Shown: piece after piece, positions 56,649 through 64,000 of the stretch | Layout of the letters: every line of letters begins with the position of its first letter | How positions within the stretch are numbered: the stretch's first letter is position 1 | Virus record (IMG/VR): IMGVR_UViG_3300031758_000021 | Location: 39,152 to 103,151 of that record | Reading direction: 5' to 3' (one strand) | DNA length: 64,000 bases | Source of the DNA: a virus | Translations under genes and position numbers: made by a program | Notes under the pieces: generated by a model | Told to the model about the DNA's origin: nothing | Seen by the model: the letters and a program-made list of their open reading frames with translations, nothing else | Databases searched by the model: none

Positions 56649-56963
56649 ATGAACCACGAAGACTACGCACGCATGCAAAAGGAATTTAGAATTGCTAACT
56701 GGCTACTAGGTCTTGCTTTTATTTTTCTTGTAACAATTGGTATTACGTTATCGTGTACATCAATGAAAAACATTTGTGATGATGGAATTAAAAGAATAAA
56801 CGGTGAAGTTATTTACGCGGTTCCATCACTAAATAATCAAAGAACTGTTACGATTAAAACCGATACAGGATATGTTAAAATCTACAGAGTCCCTATGGAA
56901 CAGCCACTGGTTAATATCCCGGTCTGTAAGGCACATGGTAGATGGTATTGGGTTATGCCTTAA
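56649..56963 (+). CDS. membrane-anchored or lipoprotein-like unknown protein
   Basis: The 104-residue protein has a hydrophobic segment (about 18-36) running into LSCTS, which could be a lipobox after a long N-region. A small beta domain follows. Its surface location is uncertain. Confidence 0.7.
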   Translation: MNHEDYARMQKEFRIANWLLGLAFIFLVTIGITLSCTSMKNICDDGIKRINGEVIYAVPSLNNQRTVTIKTDTGYVKIYRVPMEQPLVNIPVCKAHGRWYWVMP

Positions 56964-57010
56964 CTCAATTTACTAAGTTCATTAAAAGTCATTAAAATAA
57001 CACAAATATT

Positions 57011-57211
57011 ATGTCAGTGGAGAAAACATCACAAGAATGGTATGATGAATTGCGCAAAACATCAAATATCACCATCATGGACCCGGACGGGTGGGACCGC
57101 ACAAACTACAAGTATTCATTTACTGAGGAACTTATCACTAAAGAAAAGTTTGAAGAAAGACTAGCTCAATCTACTGTTAAAGGTAATATTAATGAAATGC
57201 TAAAAAGTTAA
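57011..57211 (+). CDS. conserved small phage/plasmid protein
   Basis: The 66-residue protein contains MDPDGWDRTNYKYSFTEELI, a pattern seen in many small phage and plasmid proteins of unknown function. Confidence 0.75.
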   Translation: MSVEKTSQEWYDELRKTSNITIMDPDGWDRTNYKYSFTEELITKEKFEERLAQSTVKGNINEMLKS

Positions 57212-57213
57212 TT

Positions 57214-57510
57214 ATGAAAGAAGTACAAAGAATAAAAGAGTTGGTTGCTGAATATTTGAATAACACGGCAAATGGTAAAGCTCTCTTAAAAATGCATTCA
57301 TTAAAAGATAAAAGTATTTGGCAAATTTTTGGTGAAGATCCTGACTGTCATACACCGGGTGAAGTTAAACCCGAAGTTCTACTTACAACAGTCCAAGGAA
57401 CATTAGAACAAGCACTTAGAGTTGCTTGTTCGTTTCCATATTTTTATAAGATGGGTTGCGGCGGAAGAATAAATGAAGTAAAGATTAACATATCATATGA
57501 TAGCGTATAA
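57214..57510 (+). CDS. unknown protein
   Basis: The 98-residue mixed protein overlaps the next start by one base. No motif is recognised. Confidence 0.7.
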   Translation: MKEVQRIKELVAEYLNNTANGKALLKMHSLKDKSIWQIFGEDPDCHTPGEVKPEVLLTTVQGTLEQALRVACSFPYFYKMGCGGRINEVKINISYDSV

Positions 57511-57863
57511 TGGACTTAAAATTACTTAATTGGGATAAAATTGTAGACGCTTACACGGAAGAACTTGTTGGCAAAAAATTTGTGTATAAGTCAAAATACG
57601 GCGGATATACATTTGGTGAAGTTGCTAGTGTTTTTACCACCACTTCTATTATGTATGATAGCGAAACTACAAAACAATTTACATGGGCCGTAAAGCAAGC
57701 TAAAGGTAGAAAGACTGACGAGCCGAAACCTGTGCGTGATCCATCTGTTCCTAAGTTTAGCGCAAGTAATAACAAGATACAAATAAAGTCGACAAGCGGT
57801 AATGTTTATGAATTAAATGAATTATACTTTTTAAGTAAAGGACCAGAATATTCCACAGTATAA
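57510..57863 (+). CDS. unknown protein
   Basis: The 117-residue protein has beta-rich ends and a basic linker. No family is recognised. Confidence 0.72.
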   Translation: MDLKLLNWDKIVDAYTEELVGKKFVYKSKYGGYTFGEVASVFTTTSIMYDSETTKQFTWAVKQAKGRKTDEPKPVRDPSVPKFSASNNKIQIKSTSGNVYELNELYFLSKGPEYSTV

Positions 57864-57877
57864 CATAAAAGATAAAG

Positions 57878-58267
57878 ATGAATAAAACTTATATATGTAT
57901 AGATTTTGACGGAACGTTAGTAACACATGATTATCCAGAAGTAGGCCAAGAACTACCTGGCGCAGTTGAAACTTGTAAGGCACTTATTGCTGAAGGACAT
58001 CAACTTATACTTTGGACAATGCGAAGTGGAAAAGAATTACAAGATGCAGTTCAATGGTGTTTTGAAAGAGGGATAACTTTAGTAGGTGTGAACAAAAATC
58101 CTACACAAGAAAGCTGGACACAATCACCAAAAGCATATGCAAGTATTTACATTGATGATGCTGCTCTTGGTGCACCACTAAACTATAATCCTACTTTTCA
58201 TAGCCGCCCTTATGTAGACTGGGTTAGAGTAAAAGAACATTTAATTAATATGAATGCACTATCATAA
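57878..58267 (+). CDS. HAD-like phosphatase (BT0820 type)
   Basis: The 129-residue protein has the HAD motif I CIDFDGTLV with Asp9 and Asp11, ILWTMRSG, and IYIDDAALG near the end. The size and layout match the short, cap-less HAD group that includes Bacteroides BT0820. It probably dephosphorylates a small metabolite or nucleotide. Confidence 0.88.
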   Translation: MNKTYICIDFDGTLVTHDYPEVGQELPGAVETCKALIAEGHQLILWTMRSGKELQDAVQWCFERGITLVGVNKNPTQESWTQSPKAYASIYIDDAALGAPLNYNPTFHSRPYVDWVRVKEHLINMNALS

Positions 58268-58467
58268 TGGGATTCTATCTTAAGCAATTACCATCTGCTA
58301 AAAAACTTAAAGAAAAGAGAGAAGAACTACAAGACGATGATAAGTTTCTTACTTGGGTGTATGGAAAAAGTGATGCATTCATAGGTTCAATCAAATCATT
58401 TAAGTATTTAAAAAGAGTTAAGAATGAAAGGAAAACTAAGAATAAACAACATAACTCAGAAGTTTGA
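58267..58467 (+). CDS. small basic unknown protein
   Basis: The 66-residue Lys-rich helical protein overlaps the previous stop by one base and the next gene by 44 bp. Confidence 0.62.
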   Translation: MGFYLKQLPSAKKLKEKREELQDDDKFLTWVYGKSDAFIGSIKSFKYLKRVKNERKTKNKQHNSEV

Positions 58468-58867
58468 GATTTTAGCTGAAGATGGTAAAATCTATCCACT
58501 TGATGATAGATTCCAAGGTTGGCATTGGATATACGATGGATGTGAAGTAAATTATCATTTAACAAATAAGTACACGACTGATGATTCAAAATGTAAATGT
58601 TTAGACAAGTCTTATGAAGATACTTTAACTTGTAAACATTTTGTTGGCGGCGGCATAAATGACTGCATGCAAATTGATTCAATCATTCATAAAGTAGCCG
58701 CGCTTGAATGGCCAAGAATGACACTTGAAGAAATGGAAAGTGTTGATTCTTTTGTATTAGAGTTTCATAAGTTTGCAAGTAAGTATCCTGATGATGAACC
58801 AACAAATGAAGAAATCTTAAAAGAATTTAAAGAAATTAATGGACTTACTAAGCCAAGACTTTGGTAA
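58424..58867 (+). CDS. unknown protein with Cys/His cluster
   Basis: The 147-residue protein has KCKCLDKSYEDTLTCKH and a later Cys, a possible zinc site somewhat like the SWIM motif at 37068. The C-terminal third is acidic. Confidence 0.72.
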   Translation: MKGKLRINNITQKFEILAEDGKIYPLDDRFQGWHWIYDGCEVNYHLTNKYTTDDSKCKCLDKSYEDTLTCKHFVGGGINDCMQIDSIIHKVAALEWPRMTLEEMESVDSFVLEFHKFASKYPDDEPTNEEILKEFKEINGLTKPRLW

Positions 58868-59168
58868 ACTGCCACAAAAGACTCGAGTAGTCAATTTATA
58901 TAAAGAACCTTATGACATCTATATCGGTAGACCTGGTAAAGGTGTCAGCGGTTACTTTGGTAACCCAATCCCTCTCCGACCTGGAAATTCACGCGGTTCA
59001 ACTCTAGACCGCTTTCGAGAATACTTTTTTACAAGATTAGAACAAGATCCTGAATTTAAGGCTCATATAATGACATTAAAAGGTAAAACTTTAGGATGTT
59101 TTTGTAAACCCAATGCCTGCCACGGAGATATCATAGCAGAATACCTAAATTCTATGGATGATCTCTAA
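58839..59168 (+). CDS. DUF4326 protein
   Basis: The 109-residue protein has VVNLYKEPYDIYIGRPGKG, YFGNPIPL, then LGCFCKPNACHGDIIAEYL. This matches DUF4326, a phage- and bacteria-wide family of unknown function with a conserved CxC...CH site suggesting metal binding. Confidence 0.87.
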   Translation: MDLLSQDFGKLPQKTRVVNLYKEPYDIYIGRPGKGVSGYFGNPIPLRPGNSRGSTLDRFREYFFTRLEQDPEFKAHIMTLKGKTLGCFCKPNACHGDIIAEYLNSMDDL

Positions 59169-59178
59169 TTAACACAAT

Positions 59179-59220
59179 TTGCTTCCAAGATAAATAAATA
59201 AAGAAAATTAGAACTCAGAT

Positions 59221-59230
<10 letters not shown>
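59179..59230 (+). promoter_or_regulatory. inverted repeat covering the TTG start
   Basis: TTGCTTCCAA (59179-59188) is perfectly complementary to TTGGAAGCAA (59221-59230), which includes the start codon. The mRNA could fold over its own start. Confidence 0.5.
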
Positions 59231-60462
<1,232 letters not shown>

Positions 60463-60468
60463 AGAAAT

Positions 60469-61692
60469 ATGTCATATACTTACACAGATGAAATAAAATT
60501 TGCAAACACCACTAACTTTGATGCTTTTGGCAGGTTAAGGGTAAGTAACCCATTCACATTATTTGATTCAAGTAATAGGTTTGCTGATAACGGTCTTTGG
60601 TCTACAGCTACCGCTTCATCTGGAACTGCTACATTTAATTCTGCACAAGGGCTAGTTGATTTAACTGTAACTGCAGCTCCAGGCTCTGAGGTTATTAGAG
60701 AAACTACTAAAGTATTCTCATATCAGCCTGGCAAAAGTTTGTTAATACTTTCCACATTTGTAATGAATGCTGCTAAGACTAACCTTAGACAAAGAGTTGG
60801 TTATTATGGAACAGATAATGGCTATTATTTGGAACTTAACAACACCGCGGTAAGTTTTGTAGAAAGAAGTTTTGTTACAGGAGCGGTGATAAATACATCT
60901 GTTGCTCAAGCAAGTTGGAATGTTGACCCAATGAATGGTTCAGGACCAAGCGGTATAACGCTTGATTTAACAAAAGCACAGATCTTATTTATGGATCTTG
61001 AGTGGTTAGGCGTAGGTACAGTTAGAATAGGGTTTGTAATAGATGGCAAATTTTATGTTTGCCACAAGTTTCAACATGCTAATGTAATTGCATCAACTTA
61101 TATTACAACAGCTTCATTACCATTAAGATATGAAATAACAAATACCGGTGCTACAAGCGGAGTTAGTACATTAAAACAAATATGTTCCACTGTATTGTCT
61201 GAAGGTGGTTATGAACTTAATGGATTACAACAAGCTGTTGGTATTCCTATTAATGTCCCGAGAACATTAGGAACAGCAGGAACGTTCTATCCTGTGATAA
61301 GTATACGTTTAAAGACAACAAGATTAGACGGAATTGTTATTCTTTCTGCTATTTCTGCAATGCCAATTAGTCAAGGTAATTACAATTGGCAAATTATAGC
61401 AACAGGAACTACAACAGGTGGGTCTTGGGTAAGTGCAGGAACAAACTCTTGTGTAGAATATAATATAACCGGCTCCACTTTTGCAGGTGGTAGAATACTT
61501 GCAAGTGGATTTTTTAATGCAACAAATCAAGGATCAAGTCAGATTGATCTCTTAAAAGAAGCGTTATTTAAGTTTCAATTAGAAAGAGATGGTTTAACAT
61601 CTACACCATTTGAACTTACTCTTGTAATTGCTTCTGATAGTGCCAGTGATACAGTTGTTGCATCATTAGATTGGGAAGAAATATCACGATAA
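60469..61692 (+). CDS. virion surface or receptor-binding protein
   Basis: The 407-residue protein begins with NFDAFGRLRVSNPFTLFDS, a segment widespread in marine and freshwater phage structural proteins. It has concanavalin-like beta segments and no signal peptide. It starts 6 bp after a fibre gene and precedes another, so it is probably a tail or capsid surface protein. Confidence 0.82.
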   Translation: MSYTYTDEIKFANTTNFDAFGRLRVSNPFTLFDSSNRFADNGLWSTATASSGTATFNSAQGLVDLTVTAAPGSEVIRETTKVFSYQPGKSLLILSTFVMNAAKTNLRQRVGYYGTDNGYYLELNNTAVSFVERSFVTGAVINTSVAQASWNVDPMNGSGPSGITLDLTKAQILFMDLEWLGVGTVRIGFVIDGKFYVCHKFQHANVIASTYITTASLPLRYEITNTGATSGVSTLKQICSTVLSEGGYELNGLQQAVGIPINVPRTLGTAGTFYPVISIRLKTTRLDGIVILSAISAMPISQGNYNWQIIATGTTTGGSWVSAGTNSCVEYNITGSTFAGGRILASGFFNATNQGSSQIDLLKEALFKFQLERDGLTSTPFELTLVIASDSASDTVVASLDWEEISR

Positions 61693-61705
61693 AAAAGATT
61701 AAAGT

Positions 61706-64000
<2,295 letters not shown>

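Overview
The window looks like about 64 kb of a large lytic phage of a Bacteroidota host, most likely a Flavobacteriia-type host. It is AT-rich, and every gene I accept lies on the + strand, packed with 1-20 bp gaps or small overlaps. Gene starts have A-rich leaders instead of Shine-Dalgarno sequences. The promoters match the Bacteroidota form (TTTG, then TAnnTTTG). Several products carry Bacteroidota-style lipoprotein or Sec signals. I see no terminase, portal, major capsid protein or DNA polymerase, so this is only part of a larger genome.

Layout. 0-14 kb: an ECF-type sigma factor, membrane and coiled-coil proteins, then virion and fibre genes including two giant collagen-like (Gly-X-Thr) fibres, and a class I glutamine amidotransferase. 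14-38.5 kb: early/middle metabolic genes. These include a UvsE-type UV endonuclease, AAA ATPase, Hsp20, a tandem GT2 glycosyltransferase, two RNA ligases (Rnl5-like and Rnl1-like), a P-loop polynucleotide kinase, a 2H phosphoesterase, a RmlC-type sugar epimerase, thymidylate synthase, a DnaA domain IV protein, a hotdog thioesterase, an HD hydrolase, a SWIM zinc protein and a secreted HExxH protein. 38.6-40.1 kb: an unusual gene-free, repeat- and palindrome-rich region. 40.1-44.6 kb: small genes with a more GC-rich look. 44.6-50.9 kb: small membrane proteins and lipoproteins, a second HD hydrolase, a decayed tRNA pair, a GIY-YIG nuclease, a YqeY-like protein and a SLOG/DUF2493 protein. 50.9-53.6 kb: a block of putative virion proteins that share a C-terminal Pro-Ala. 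53.7-59.2 kb: small genes with a second 2H protein, an outer-membrane beta-barrel, a HAD phosphatase and a DUF4326 protein. 59.2-64 kb: more collagen-like fibres, the last one running off the window.

Regulation is the most striking feature. Eighteen promoter-like elements share an exact 20-bp spacing between TTTG/TTTT and TAnnTTTG/A. Eleven are preceded by two TTTAACA boxes exactly 11 bp apart. Seven others, or their near variants, are preceded by a palindrome AAGTTGTTAATAACTT placed just after the upstream gene. In four of these the -33 element sits in a terminator hairpin and the T-tract forms part of the promoter spacer, so one element both ends and restarts transcription.

Two functional themes emerge, both inferred. 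One is an RNA-repair and nucleotide-cleavage toolkit: two ligases, a kinase and two 2H proteins. The other is possible glycosylation of Thr-rich collagen-like fibres, from RmlC plus the tandem glycosyltransferase.
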